A stretch of 64,000 bases of DNA from Aedes albopictus (lineage: Eukaryota; Arthropoda; Insecta; Diptera; Culicidae): the NCBI RefSeq assembly GCF_035046485.1, contig NC_085138.1:368779238-368843237 (forward strand), given 5' to 3'. Numbering within the stretch: position 1 is the first letter of the stretch; each line of letters starts with the position of its first letter. This document shows positions 12,031-23,753 of this stretch, in pieces. Below the pieces are notes generated by a model. That model made no database searches. It was given only the letters and a program-made list of their open reading frames with translations, and had not been told where the DNA came from. The translations under genes were made by a program, and so were the position numbers.

Positions 12031-12665
12031 ATTCACTACTTTTGCTATAACTTCGTTGTGTTAAGTGCTAGAGCTTTGGTGTCTTCGACAAACTTTCATA
12101 TTTTTTTGTGTTCTACAACATTGCCGAAAACGCCAAAGCTCTAGGATGCGAAATAAAAAAGTTTGTATCGCAGCGCCACCTATGCGGTGAAATTTCGAAC
12201 TAATGTCCAAACGCAATTCAAAGAGCATGTAAATCCAAACAACTTTGCTGAAGACACCAAATTGATAGAATGCATCCACAAAGTGCTATAGCAGTTTATA
12301 ATTGACCAAGCGGGCAGTGATGGCAGAAAAAGTCATTTTCAGCATATATTTCGATATACCTTACTTTGGAGCATAATAACTTTTTTTGTGAGCATTTTAG
12401 CACCCTGCTGTCTTCGGCAAAGTTGTAAGGTATATCATGGACTATACTTTAACGGGTTTAGAATTATGACTTTGGTTAAATTAGTAGATGAAATAGGAAA
12501 AATACAAAAAAGCACGTTTTCCCATACGAATTTCCATACAAATTTCAATCGCGATGCGCAAAACGTAGGCGTAACCGATCCCTCTCAAATTTTATCCAGA
12601 TGTTAGGGACCCCAAATGGAGTCGAAAAAACCTTGATCTGACAAAAATGTTCCGATAACCCACCC
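12031..12665 (-). repeat. Right long inverted repeat, intact
   Basis: This is the uninterrupted partner of 6148-7446 in reverse orientation. It includes the stretch GCGCCACCTATGCGG, also seen in the diverged relative near 50440. Its outer end CCCACCC abuts TA at 12666-12667. Confidence 0.8.
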
Positions 12666-12667
12666 TA

Positions 12668-13143
12668 AATGCTTAATTCACTCCCTCGTCACTGAGTTAG
12701 CCAAATGCATCTCTATCAAACTGTTCTTGAAAATACAGAAGGACAGCACAAGAAAAGAAATAAACTTTTGAAAAAAAAGAGACCATGCCACGACAATACC
12801 GGGACAACGATATCACCCCCTCCACCGCGCGATACGAACGTTTTGCATGGTATATAAAAATAAGAGTTCGAACGATGTATTGTGTCGTACCATCACCGAT
12901 GTGGTAGGTATTATTCTGCGGGAAAAACCTCCCGTCTCCATATGAAAAGAAAATGGGAAATCCTTGCCAATCGCGTTCAAGAGAGTGTGAAAAGATTGGT
13001 GAAAAGTATCACGACGACGGCCCTGAGTCGGTCTCTGGCGTATGGAATTGACTAAATAGAAAGAAATGAAAAAAAAAATCCCAATGGTGTGAAAACGAAA
13101 GGATTTACCGACAACAATTCCAATTGTATTGCTTTTAGCTAGG
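12668..13143. other. Unique intergenic DNA
   Basis: No element ends or domains were recognised. A TATATAAAAATAAG motif sits near 12850 and could be a TATA box, but no gene follows it convincingly. Confidence 0.35.
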
Positions 13144-13306
13144 TGACACGGAGAAAAATATCTGTTTATGGTTTCAACGTAACTTAGCTAAAACGTCTCG
13201 ATTCAAATGTGTTCCATACACTGTTCTGAATTCAATGACGGTCCACACTCTGTGGACGGACCGTCATTCTCGTTATCTTCGAAGTGAATTGTTTTTCTCC
13301 GTGTCA
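13144..13306. mobile_element. MITE with TGACACGGAGAAAAA inverted ends
   Basis: The 15-base perfect inverted ends lie at 13144-13158 and 13292-13306, 163 bases in total. Inside is a smaller palindrome at about 13233-13273 with the arm AATGACGGTCC. No clear target duplication was found. Confidence 0.6.
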
Positions 13307-14600
13307 AACCGTCATCGAAATGATTCAAACCTGGCGAAACCCCTGTGCGAATATCTATATCTGTTCTGTAAACCTGCAGTCATCCAATTTCACAAGGAAA
13401 GGGATACATTTGAGTGGATTTTGTGGTAAGGCTTTTCTCTCTCTTGTGAAATCCTTTCTTTCAATTTCGATTTACAGCAATATTTTTAGATTTTGCTTTT
13501 CACAGTTTTGGGGGCTATCATGTGATTGTATTGCGGTTTAAAAGCTATCGATTTTACTTGGGATTATCGGAGTTTCAATTTCATTCTTCATTTGATTACA
13601 GTTTGATGGGAATTTTCCCACGATTTGAGTTTTCGCCAATCCAAACCAAATGATCGAAACTCATTTTACCATTAGCCAAAACGTGATTATTATTTTTTCC
13701 AAGATGCTCGTTTATCCATCTATCGAATCGTGCCCTGATCGGAACGATCTGATGTGGAGCGATAAGCGAATTGATTGTAATGGGATTTTTTATTGGCTCC
13801 GGTAAAAATCTGTTCGATTTCCATAAAACCTCATTATAACCGGCGTCAATCATTTTCGTCGTTGCCACCGTAGATGAAGATTTATTATCAACAGGATAGC
13901 GGCTCTATTCCGACGATGTTGCCGAAACCATCTACCCTGTTTATGAACCGAACCGGTCGCTCAGGACCAGGTTGGAAGGATCCTAGCAAGGTACGGAACG
14001 ATTTTTCCATTTATCTCGATTCCACGCTCAATTACCTTTATCACACCTTTTTAAACAGTAGAATGACTATTATAGTAATTTTCAATATAGGAAATCGAAT
14101 TATCATTGTAGCGCCTCTGTTGGCAGGTACTATACCTCTCTACTGATGATGGTGCTAAACTGTTGTCGAGGCTCGGTTGTGCAACCGGGACCTATTGGCG
14201 TGCTCTGCTCCTGGGTGGCAAAATGGTCTGTTGATAGTGTGCTTAAAAGACCCATTTAGCTGCACTGTGTAATACATTGTGTGCCGTGTAGAACCAGACG
14301 GTGATGGCAATGTTTTAAATTACCTAAGGCGCAGAGGAGATGGGTGCGGTCATAAATGATGTTATAATTCACAAATGAAGTTCTTTCTAATGGCGCTGGA
14401 TTAATGTCCGAAGTACTTACAACTTGCAGTTTCGTTATACATTTATGTGATCTATGACAGTGCACAATTTGTTGAAGAGGAATAAGCTGCGACAGATAAT
14501 GGGTGGACATGGTTTTCCGATGACACTTATCAGGGCTACCCACATATTATCATGAATGAGATGGTCGAAAGATTCTTCGTCGGAGCTGAACACCAGGTAG
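13307..14600. other. Unique DNA, no recognised gene
   Basis: This is non-repetitive sequence of moderate GC content. The short ORFs on both strands lack recognisable domains and codon-like composition. It may be intergenic or intronic host DNA. Confidence 0.4.
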
Positions 14601-14805
14601 AAAAACTCCTCAATATCATTGACTTACTTCAGAATCTTCTGAAGAAAAATTTCTGTAAGAATTCTGCTGGAATTTCTTTTGGGAGCTGCACTTGATATCG
14701 TTCCAATTTCTTAAAGAGTCTTGCGAATACTTTCTCCAAAAATTCTCCTGAAATGCCCATGGGCGTTGCAGAATCCTCAGGAAATTCTTCTTGGGATTTA
14801 CAAGA
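14601..14805 (+). repeat. Small patch of the 12-bp-type degenerate satellite
   Basis: The text repeats variants of GAATTCTGCTGG and AATTTCT at about 12-base spacing. It resembles the long arrays at 20.4, 35.7 and 56.3 kb but is only about 200 bases long. Confidence 0.5.
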
Positions 14806-15640
14806 AATAATGTTTCGTGATTTATCGACGTCCCCGACGTCATTTTGTGCTCTGCAGCATCCTTCCGGCAGCGAGTCGTTGGCAACACAACCACCACCAA
14901 CAACAACGCCATGTTTTGTCACGGGCGGCATTCTACACAACAACTGTCACCGTAATGGCGCACCCGGAGCCTCAAATCGGGTGTTTTATGCGAAGCACAT
15001 AATGAAAATAATGAAAAATTTATTTAGCCTTTCATGATTGGATTTTACAAGTGGTCCCTCCGATGTTGACTGCCGTCGGTTGGTCGTTATGGCGCGAAAG
15101 AGAATTGCAACTAAAATTATGCTTTTTCGTGATGGAAATAACCAAATCAGGTCCGCAGGGCCTCTTCCGCAATTCGAGCGAACCGCGGAAATATGACGCA
15201 CGTTGTCGCGCATTACATATTCCAGCCGACAAATCGAATCAACGCAAATTCACGCCACATTTCTACGTAATCGCATTGTCTCAATCGGGACGCAAATGGT
15301 GGCGCTCGGATTGGAGGAGAGCGTAAAAAAATGGAAAGAGAAATTATTTCATACGCTTTTTATTACCCTAAATTGAATTTGAAGAGAAACCATTTTCACG
15401 CTTTTTTTTTCTTTCTGCTAGCGGTTGATGGCTACAGGAACGGTAACAGTGAAAAATCGATGGGTTCCCAAGCTTTCTACTAAGACGGTACGCGAGAAAT
15501 CACGACTCTCACACCAGATATTTGAAAATGGTACTTGCCACAAAAGTTTTCAGATTCATAACACTGGCTTGAAACCTTACAATAATCCAATGATATAAAT
15601 GCTGCCGAAATGCAAGACAAACACTTCTACAGCCAACTGA
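14806..15640. other. Unique DNA of higher GC content
   Basis: No repeats are visible. An open frame at 14817-15037 includes an ACAACA-rich stretch, but no homology was recognised and the frame is short. It could be conserved non-coding host sequence. Confidence 0.35.
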
Positions 15641-16355
15641 ATCATCTTACACATCAATTTTCACTGCCCAATCCTTACCGTTCATGATCACTCCTCACTG
15701 ATCCACACTTCTCGTTGCTCAGTCCTTACTTCTCAATTCTAACTCTTCACTGCTCAGTCTTCACTTCACACTACTTACTTCCCACTTCTCTTTTCTCACT
15801 TCTTACTTTCACTCACTCTTCATCCTTCACTCTTCACTGCTCATTCATCATTACTCACTCTTCATTCCTCACTTCTGACTCCTTGATCCTACACTTCCTA
15901 TTTCTTACAGTTCTCTTCACACTATTAACTGCTCACTACTTACTCTTCCCTGATAATTTCTCACTGCTTAACGCTCCACACTGTAACTGTATTACTGTTC
16001 ATTTCTCTTTGCTTGTTTCTTATTCCTCACTTGACACTGCTAACATTTCACTCCTCACTTTCCAATGCTCATTCATCTCTACTCACTTTTCATTACTCAT
16101 TCTTCATCCCGAAATACTCACACTGCCGTGTGCAGCATAGTTGTCCCATGTAACTATGCTGCACACGGCAGCACATCCGACTTCTCATTCTTCATTGCTA
16201 AATCATAAGTAACCACTACTCACTCCTATTACACACCGCTCAATCCTCAGTCTTTACTGCCTCACAGTCCTTACTTCACACTCTTCATTATTCACTGCTC
16301 ACGCTGAACTTCCCACTGCTCAATTATCCCTTCTCACTGCCCCATACTCTGCACT
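15640..16355 (+). repeat. CT-rich low-complexity tract
   Basis: The plus strand is dominated by decayed repeats of words such as TTCACTGCTCAC, CTCACTTCTC and TTCATT. It continues at 16665-16730 beyond the SINE insertion. The 141-residue ORF inside is a by-product of the composition. Confidence 0.75.
16123..16171. repeat. Perfect 20-base hairpin
   Basis: The arms 16123-16142 and 16152-16171 are exact reverse complements (left arm CTGCCGTGTGCAGCATAGTT) around a 9-base loop. The arm sequence is unlike the surrounding CT-rich repeat, so it probably arrived as a tiny inverted-repeat insertion. Confidence 0.75.
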
Positions 16356-16664
16356 ATGTACAGGTTCACCCTAGGGCCCATATAGCCGAGGCGGTAAACG
16401 CACGGGTATTCAGCATGACCATGCTGAGGGCGACGGGTTCGATTCCCGGTCGGTCCAGGATCTTTTCGTAAAGGAAATTTCCTTGACTTCCTTGGGCATA
16501 GAGTATGTTCGTGCCTGCCACACGATATACGCATGCAAAATGGTCATTGGCAGAGGAAGCTCTCAGTTAATAACTGTGGAAATGCTCATAGAACACTAAG
16601 CTGAGAAGCAGGCTTTGTCCCAATGAGGACGTTACGCCAAGAAGAGAGAGAGATGTACAGGTTC
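16356..16664 (+). mobile_element. Second tRNA-derived SINE (Feilai-like) with target duplication
   Basis: The body at about 16368-16652 is nearly identical to the SINE at 4868-5139, including the A and B boxes and the GA-rich tail. The 12-base repeat ATGTACAGGTTC flanks it at 16356-16367 and 16653-16664. It sits within the CT-rich tract. Confidence 0.87.
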
Positions 16665-16736
16665 CTTCTCACAATTCATTCAAACTTCTTATTGAACATT
16701 CAGCATTGCGCAATCCTCACTCTTTATCATTTGTGG

Positions 16737-16855
16737 TACAGTCATAGCACAATCATGGGTCACCCACAATTATGGGTCAAATCCATTTGCATTGCATGGT
16801 GAACTGTCTGACTTATAATTGTGACAGAGTGACCCATAATTGTGCAATGACTGTA
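16737..16855. mobile_element. 115-bp TA-flanked MITE
   Basis: The element 16739-16853 has ends CAGTCATAGCACAAT and ATTGTGCAATGACTG with TA on both sides. The pairing continues inward through ATGGGTCAC. It is non-coding; its ends suggest Tc1/mariner-type mobilisation. Confidence 0.75.
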
Positions 16856-17104
16856 CAGCTTTTTGTGCGTATCAACTGAACATAGGATAACTTTTGAAAA
16901 GCATATCTTGGGACAGTTTATGCTGAAAAATCGAACATGGGACAAATTGACTTGTTGTTGTTGTCATGGAGTTTCCGAACAAAGCACACTTACCAAAAGT
17001 GGTTTCTGAAGGAATACGTGTAAACACACCATTTGGCGATAAAAAATCGCCGGGATTGAGTGAGCGAAAACATGAGGTACCAGAGCCGTAGCCCTTCAGC
17101 ACTA

Positions 17105-17470
17105 TTCGTTTATCGAGAAGTTAAACGCTTCTGTAGGCGTCACAAAAGAGCTTGGACGAACTGTCTAGCCGACGAAGGAGAGAAAGAGCTACAAATATCG
17201 ACGAAATTCGTCTCTTTTACGATATCTGACGTGCAATGAAAACTACATGGGCAATGTATTCTACCTGGTGCTCATTGATTATGAAAACATGTGGAGGCCC
17301 TCAGGCGTAAGGGCGTCCCTGAGAAAATCTTTGGCCTCATTGAAGCACAGTACATGTCATTTTTGTGTAGAGTACTGCACGGCAGTCTTTTGTTCGATCC
17401 CATCCAGCTCGTCGCTGGAGTGAGGCAAGGATGTGCTCCTGCTGAAGGTGAGTTCTCGGGAATTGTATTG
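17105..17470 (+). pseudogene. LINE reverse transcriptase fragment
   Basis: The first part (about 17107-17230) reads REVKRFCRRHKRAW and LADEGE, as in the linker upstream of an RT. After an internal deletion, frames at 17260-17450 read LIDYE and then EALRRKGVPEKIFGLIEAQY and VAGVRQGC. The latter is the RT segment just before the catalytic YADD box, which is missing. The fragment is broken by frameshifts and belongs to a different LINE family from the copy at 1-2785. Confidence 0.75.
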
Positions 17471-17849
17471 GTATTGTGCGTATTTCGGAATTAGGGTAAT
17501 CGACTATGTGATTGTTTTCCCATCCTAGCTTGGGTGAGCTAACATGTAACAGCAATTAAGTTTCTATTTTCGGAAATAGGCCGTGAAATGTATAAGTTCC
17601 ACATCAATTTTTACTCTAGCATCTTTCAAGAAAAACTAAATTCTCACTTTCTAAATCAATCTCTGCAGATTATAGAGGTGTTATATATAAACAAAAAGTT
17701 CATTGAAGAACATTTTATGAATTATCTACTTGTATTCCTAAAAAAATCCTTGATATATTGAATAACTCCTCTAAAACATTGTTTGAATCACTGAAAAAAA
17801 AAACATGCAAGATTCTGTGTAGAAGTCCCTGAAAATATTCCAGGAGATA
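17471..17849. other. AT-rich spacer
   Basis: Nothing coding is visible. The right part (about 17700-17845) has weak traces of the 12-bp satellite wording. Confidence 0.35.
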
Positions 17850-18493
17850 CAGTGGTACAAATTCGTATAAACGCACATATTTCTCAAAACATTCTCTTTA
17901 TGTTTCTGCATATTAAAACTTTATTATAATAATGCTTAAAGCATCACTAGTAATAGTACTTCTAAAAATGCATAATGATATGAAAAATTGTGAAATAATT
18001 TGCCAATGACAATTATGGAAAAAACGGAAAAAGTACGTTTAAACGATTTTTTCTATAAAAAAATAGATAGTTATTCCCTGATAAAAATAAAACGAACTAA
18101 AAAGAATTCTCCTTTGAATTCCACTAAGAATTTGCATCCTTTGACAGATACGTATTTCGACCTCAACTGTAAGGTTGTCTTCAGTGACTTGTACTTGACT
18201 CGACTGAAGACACTGAAGACGACCTTACAGTTGAGGTCGGAATACGTATCTGTCAAGGGATGCAAATTCTTAGTGGAATTCAAAGGAACAGTACTTAACG
18301 CGATTTTCTTTTTATTTACAGATATTCCCCTAACAAGCCCAGGTTAATCATCATCAAGAATTCTCCGTTACTCGTGCAGATAGTATATAACGAGAGTGTC
18401 TATCGAAATATATACCAATAAAACAAAGATGGTCTTCAAGTAAAGTTTACCGTTCAAAAATCAAGTGCGCCCAAACGAATTTGTACCACTGTA
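17848..18493. mobile_element. 642-bp Tc1/mariner-type MITE
   Basis: The element 17850-18491 has ends CAGTGGTACAAATTCGT and their complement, with further matches inward to CGCAC, and TA on both sides. It encodes no transposase. It contains the long palindrome at 18113-18291. Confidence 0.78.
18113..18291. repeat. Long palindrome with hammerhead-like motif
   Basis: Arms of about 73 bases, from TTTGAATTCCACTAAG inward to GTCTTCAGTG, face each other around a ~25-base centre. In the right arm GACA, CTGAAGA, a GACCT/AGGTC stem, GGAA, TACGTATC and TGTC appear in the order of a type I hammerhead ribozyme (18209-18254). The left arm on the minus strand keeps GAAA where the right arm has GGAA. I suspect inverted Penelope-type terminal repeats; this is inference. 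Confidence 0.6.
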
Positions 18494-18839
18494 TTCTTTC
18501 GGAAACTTTCAATAGCATTCAAGATGTAATTCCTGGAGTAGTTCCTAAAGATGTCCCAGGAAGAGTTTCTAAAAAAAATCTGGAATGATTCTTGCAAGAA
18601 ACTCTGACAAAAATTTGAAGGTACCCATGGAGGAATTTCCGAAGGAATTGATTGAAAATTTTCTGATGAAATTCCTGCAAGAGTTTTCAAAGAAACCCCT
18701 GAAGCAAAAAAAGGAGTTCATAGCAAGCTTTCACAAAAAAAAAAAAACTGGAGAAATTTTCAGTGGAATTTCCAGTGGAATAACAGAAGCTATCCTTGGA
18801 GATTTTCTAGAATAATCCCTAGAGTAGGTACAAGAATTT
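18494..18839 (+). repeat. 12-bp degenerate satellite, first segment
   Basis: Variants of GGAATTCCTGAA recur at about 12-base spacing. The array continues at 20359 after removal of the 1469-bp retroelement. The open frames are compositional. Confidence 0.75.
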
Positions 18840-20358
18840 TTTGTAGGAATTCATGGAAGATTTTCTGCTATTCTATTCTGCTATTATTCTGCTATTATCA
18901 ACGCATCCCCTGGCTTTCACCCATCTGCGTTGTCTTTTCACTAGGCAATACGTCTACTAATTGATGTTTATGGGCTTGCCGGACCAAGTCATGTAGCTAA
19001 GCCAAACACCCCACCTACAACTGTTGGGTAGGCACCATTGTCCCGCCCACTGGTCTTTTACAGCTAGTTGTAGGTGCATGTGTGCGTGTAAGTATTGGTG
19101 TATGTGTGTTAGTGTTGGTGTATTGTAGGCGCCAACTCGTTCTAATCCACTCTGATTGCTAACACCCTATTGAACCATTACCCTTAAATCTGTCAATCTA
19201 TGAAATAGAATGAGTTAAGCGCCTGTACATAATAGTCAGTTAATCAAACAAGGAATATTAGTATTAAAGCGAAGATACAATGAAGCAACGCCCCGAACCT
19301 CGAGAGCACAAACCCCAAGAACCAAATGACAGGCTGCGCGAACAGTCGATCGACTGGCCATCACCAGTGAATAACCAATCGAGCAAACCCTCCAGCACAA
19401 ACCGCCTCCAGCTCTCCCGACCTGCACCCAACAAATCCGAGGCACCGCCCAGCCATAGCTTCACCTTAAAACCAAAATCTAGATTGCAGAGCACAATACT
19501 TCCCAAGTAACCACGCAGCTCGGGCCGCAAATCACGCACAACACGTCACAAATAAGACAAACACTACCCCGCCCGTACAACCGAAACCGATCTAGTGTAG
19601 AGAAGGGTCTCTTTCCACTCCAACCCGGACTCAACTGCACCCACAGGGTAGCGCACTCCACACACACTGCACTCATGCATTCATCACGACCAGAGCCGCA
19701 CGGTCACCTGGGTTGCTTCTATCTGCATGACCTCACCCAACCCGTAACGCAGAGTTTAAATCCCTCTCTTGCATTACAAAGCATTCCCTCTTCCCAAAGT
19801 TTGTGCGTGGTATACATGAGATTATAAAGCTGAAGAAATCGTCACCAACACAGCCGCCAACAATGAGCACTCAATGGTGTCGGTAGAATCAATGACGACC
19901 CCCTCAGTCCCAAACCCAATTATCCTACACTACCCAAGTAACCACAATGCTGAAGCCGTACGCACTGCACGTACGAAGTACATACAGACCTACCCGCACC
20001 GCCTAAACAAACCACCTAGGCCGAACACAAGCGAAAATCGGCGCCACCACTGTTGAACCACGACTATACCAGTAGGTATAATCGCAATTAAGCAATCGTA
20101 GATCCATTCTTCGCTCCTACTCAGCCCTAACGATCCATAGCAATGCTTGTCAATATATGCACCACACACACGCAACCCCCACAACCCAACAGTATGGCCA
20201 CTTGAGTATCCCTGGGATTTTGATTACATGATGGTCAGGGATCACAACCATCAAAACGTTCCACACTTTACCAGGGCTTGCGACCTGTTACCATGATGAT
20301 TTCCGCTATGGGAAACCATAATGGCTAGCGGTGTTTGTAGGAATTCATGGAAGATTTT
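18840..20358 (-). mobile_element. 1469-bp non-LTR-type retroelement with 25-bp target duplication
   Basis: The repeat TTTGTAGGAATTCATGGAAG plus ATTTT occurs at 18840-18864 and 20334-20358, so 18865-20333 is an insertion into the satellite. On the minus strand it ends in a tandem tail built from AATAGCAG, like the simple-repeat tails of some LINEs. There are no terminal repeats. Its GC content is higher than the flanks and no intact ORF is present; the short minus-strand frames (to 91 residues) show no domain. It is probably an internally deleted or non-autonomous LINE derivative. Confidence 0.7.
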
Positions 20359-22400
20359 GTGGAAAAAATCCGAAGAGGGTTCTCTAAAAATATCCCCCAT
20401 AGAAGAGCTTCCGGGGAAATTTTTTCAAGAATCTCTAGAGGAATGTTTGAATGAAATCGATTAGGAATTTCTAAAGAAATCTTTTGAAGATTTGATGAAA
20501 AAAAGCCCGAGGATAATTTTCTAAAGGAATCTATGGAGGAACTAGGTTTTCTAGAGGAATCCTTGGATATTTTTTTATAGGAATTTCCGCATACATTTTT
20601 GGAGGAATTTCATAGCAACGGATGGATATTTTTCTAAAAGAACCCTTTGTGAAATTTCTAAAGAAACCCCTTAAGGAATTTATAAAGGAATTCCAGGATA
20701 AAATTTTCATATGAGTTCTTGTTAGAATTTTTGAAAGAATCCCTTGAGGATTTTTGAAGGAATCCATGGAAAAATTTTTGAACGAATACATTGATTTTTT
20801 TTTTAAATCCTTGAAGATTTTTTGAGGGAATCCCTGAAGCAAATTTGGAAGGTTTCTCAAGAAAATAGTGGAGAATTTCTAATGAAAGAACAGAAATTAT
20901 CCTTGGACATTTTTTTAAATAAACTCCTGGCAAAGGCGGTAATTATGTTTTCTGATTTTCTGATGCAATCGCTGTAACAATTTCTTTTCTTTAAAAAAAA
21001 ATCTAAAAAAATCCATGAAAAAAAATCTGGAGAAGTCCATGGATTTTTTTCAGAGGAATATTTGAAGAAATTTCTGAATGAATCTTTAGATAACTTTCGG
21101 AAGGAAACTCTGGATAAATTTCCCATGAAATTTACGGAGAAATACTAAAGCAGTTCATGCAAGATTTTTTTTGAAAAAAGCTCTGGACAAATTTGTGAAG
21201 GAATTCGTGAAGATTTTCTGGAAAAAATCGCTAAATTGTTTTCTAAAATTATCCATGAAGCAATTTCGGAAGTAATTCCGGAATAGTTCCTGGAAATTTT
21301 TTGGAGATATCTCCAGAAGAATTTCTGATGGTATCCCTGAGGGCAATCTGCAAAAATTCTTGGAGATATTTATAATGAAAGTTTTGAAAAAATATCTGAA
21401 GCAATTCCTGAGTTTCTTAGCAACGCATGAATATTTTTTAAATAGAACCTCTCGTCAAATTCCTGAAGAAACCTCTACAGGAATTTGTAGACAAATCCGA
21501 GTAGTAATTTCTGAAAGAATTCCTGAAAAAAAAAACCAAATAAATCCTTGTAAGATTGAGGATTTTTTTAAAGAATTCCTGGAAATTTTTTGATAGAATC
21601 CCTGGAAAGAAGCTTTTAAGAAGACCTTGGATTACTTTCTAATAGAATACTTACAGCTCACGTCTACATAAATCTTTAGACTAATTTCAGAATAAAATCA
21701 TGGAGGAATATCAAAAGATATCCTTGGAAAGTTTGCTAATAGAATCCTTTGAAAATTTTTTCAAAGGAATTTCTGGTAGAATTTCTAAAGAATCTCTGGA
21801 TTAATCCCTTAAACCAATCACGGAGGAATTTTGGAAGCAATTTTCTTAAAAAAAGTCCGTGGTAAATGTCTGAAGGAATTCCTAATGAAACTTATGAACA
21901 ATGCCTGTGAAAATTTCTTGAGAAAATTTCCAAATTGATCCTGGGAGACATTTTTGAAACATTTGTTGTAGAGTTCGTCTGAATATATTCCAGATAAAAA
22001 TTACTGAAAGAAGGAATAATTGTTACGGTGTGCAAAAACCATATGAAGAATTTCCGAAGGAGTTGCCGATTGATTTGAAAATAACTTTGTAGGAATTTGT
22101 GATTAAATATCTTGAGAATTTTCGAAAATAATTTATGGTCAAATTTGAAAAATAAAATGTTGAAGAAATTTCTGAAATAATCCCGGGAAGATTTCCTAAA
22201 ACAAATTCTTTATAATTTTCTGGAGGATTTTCTTGTGGAATTTCCGAAAATATCCCAAGAATAATTTCTAAAGCATATCCTGAAGAAATTGTCCGAATCA
22301 TTCATTGGTAGACTTTTTTAAGGTATCCGTGAAGAAATTTCTGAAGGAATCTTTGGGGATATTTCCAAAGGATTCTGTGAAAAATAAAAGATGAAGGAAC
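20359..22400 (+). repeat. 12-bp degenerate satellite, second segment
   Basis: The plus strand repeats words such as GGAATTCCTGAA, GGAATTTCTAAAG and AATCCCTGGA with heavy decay. The frames encode runs such as EFL and NSSR on opposite strands. None is a gene. Confidence 0.78.
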
Positions 22401-22439
22401 TTTGAGTCATGTCCGTAGAGAAATACCGGTCACAAAAGG

Positions 22440-23200
22440 GGATATTTTTTTATTACCGTGTGGGCCGAAGGCGAAGGGTTTCAGATTTTCATGAAACTTT
22501 TTCCACAGTTTCATGGATATATGAATAAAAAAATTGAGAAAAATTCAGGGTCGCCTATTTTCCCAGAAAGCTCAGGATATTTTTTTTTGTTTTCTCCTGA
22601 CACTACTTACTTTGATAACTACAACACTACTTACATCATAACTCAAGAATGAAGCATCGTAAAAACAAAGTTTTTTTTAAGAAAATAAAAGCAAATTTTC
22701 TCAGGCAAAAAAATACGAACTGGATTTATTTCCACAGTTGAGAAAATTTGTAAAGAAATACCGGAAAATTATTCTTGAATTCGTGAAAAAGATTGAAAAA
22801 AGAAATATTTTCGAGAAAGTAATTTTATAAGCTTTATTTGCTGAAATTTTCGGAAAGCATTTTTTTTCGTTTTTGAGTTATGGCCAATTTTGTATAAAAT
22901 GTCCAAATGTACCATATAAGCCTTTTCTTCGAAAACGGAGACGAACCAGCCAAGGGCTGAAAGTCTCTTAAATAAAGACAAATCAATCAATTTTCTTCGA
23001 AAAATCATAACTCAAGGACAAAGTATCGTGGAAACAAAGTTTTGTATGTAAATGAAAGCAAATTTTCTCAGAAAATATGAAGTGGAAAAAAAATTCTGCA
23101 AAATTTTTCACCGTTGAGAAAATTTATAAAGAAAAGTCGGAAAACACTATGTCCGAACTCGCGGAAATTTTTATTCGGGTAAATGTACTAATAGTGGTGC
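22440..23200 (+). repeat. Tandem pair of a ~350-bp unit, inverted relative at 25.6 kb
   Basis: The phrase ATAACTCAAG, then AAACAAAGTTTT, then GCAAATTTTCTCAG occurs at about 22638-22706 and again at about 23006-23063. The same phrase occurs in reverse at 25612-25690, next to GGGCCGAAGG, which is also at 22459. This makes an outer, diverged inverted duplication around the nested elements below. Confidence 0.55.
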
Positions 23201-23631
23201 ATTAGCAGCTCCTTGTAGTAAAATAATTGAATAAAATTGATAATATCACCAACATAAAAAGTCTGAAAACGTTAAGCGGAAGTTTTTCACTTAAATTTGC
23301 TAGGAAAAATGTAAAAACCATTGATTATTTCAGTTTTTGCTCATAAATCACTTGCACCAACTATAGGCACACGGTTCCTATTATGGACGTAAAATTTAAC
23401 ATTGGTTCCTATAGTGGCGCATCCCATTGAATTCTTATGAGACAATAGAAGTACATATATATATATAAATATATATTTATGTCTATTTATGAGACCCACC
23501 ACTATAGGAACACTAGAGCAAAAAAAAAAGGAAAATAAGGATTAATTAATTAATTTATTAATTAGGTATGATGCATCTATTTAAAAATGTAATTTGCAAG
23601 CTATTTGGACGAAATAGTGCTTAATTGCCAC
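23201..23631. other. AT-rich spacer with short repeated motifs
   Basis: Three variants of a motif like CCACTATAGGAAC occur in both orientations (about 23360, 23420, 23505), together with an AT-alternating run at 23455-23480. No gene is visible. Confidence 0.4.
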
Positions 23632-23753
23632 TACAGTGATAGACATTCGTTTAGCCGAGGCCAAAAAAATTTCCAAAAAGTATCGGGAAACTAATACAAA
23701 AGATTTTATGATAAAACTAAAAGCATATCTAGTACTGTTTTATAAAAATGTGA

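Larger units (their letters stand above)
6148..12665. mobile_element. Candidate DNA transposon: long inverted repeats around a transposase-like gene
   Basis: Two copies of a ~640 bp sequence face each other: the left at 6148-6500 plus 7138-7446, and the right at 12031-12665. Both outer ends begin GGGTGGGT with TA immediately outside (6146-6147 and 12666-12667). Both stop matching at the same internal point, just past the shared text CTTAACACARCGAAGTTATAG. Between them lies a five-exon gene for an RNase H-like protein of transposase type. This layout fits one ~6.5 kb TIR element. The alternative is two independent insertions of a common repeat family, because a third, diverged relative exists at 50340-50720. 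Confidence 0.5.

Noticed and set aside
6231..12606. Identical 72-residue ORFs near 6.3, 7.3, 12.2 and 12.5 kb
   Set aside because: They are mirrored readings of the two long inverted repeats and have no coding signature.
15715..16140. 141-residue Ser/Leu/Phe-rich ORF resembling a membrane protein
   Set aside because: It is a reading of the CT-rich low-complexity tract.
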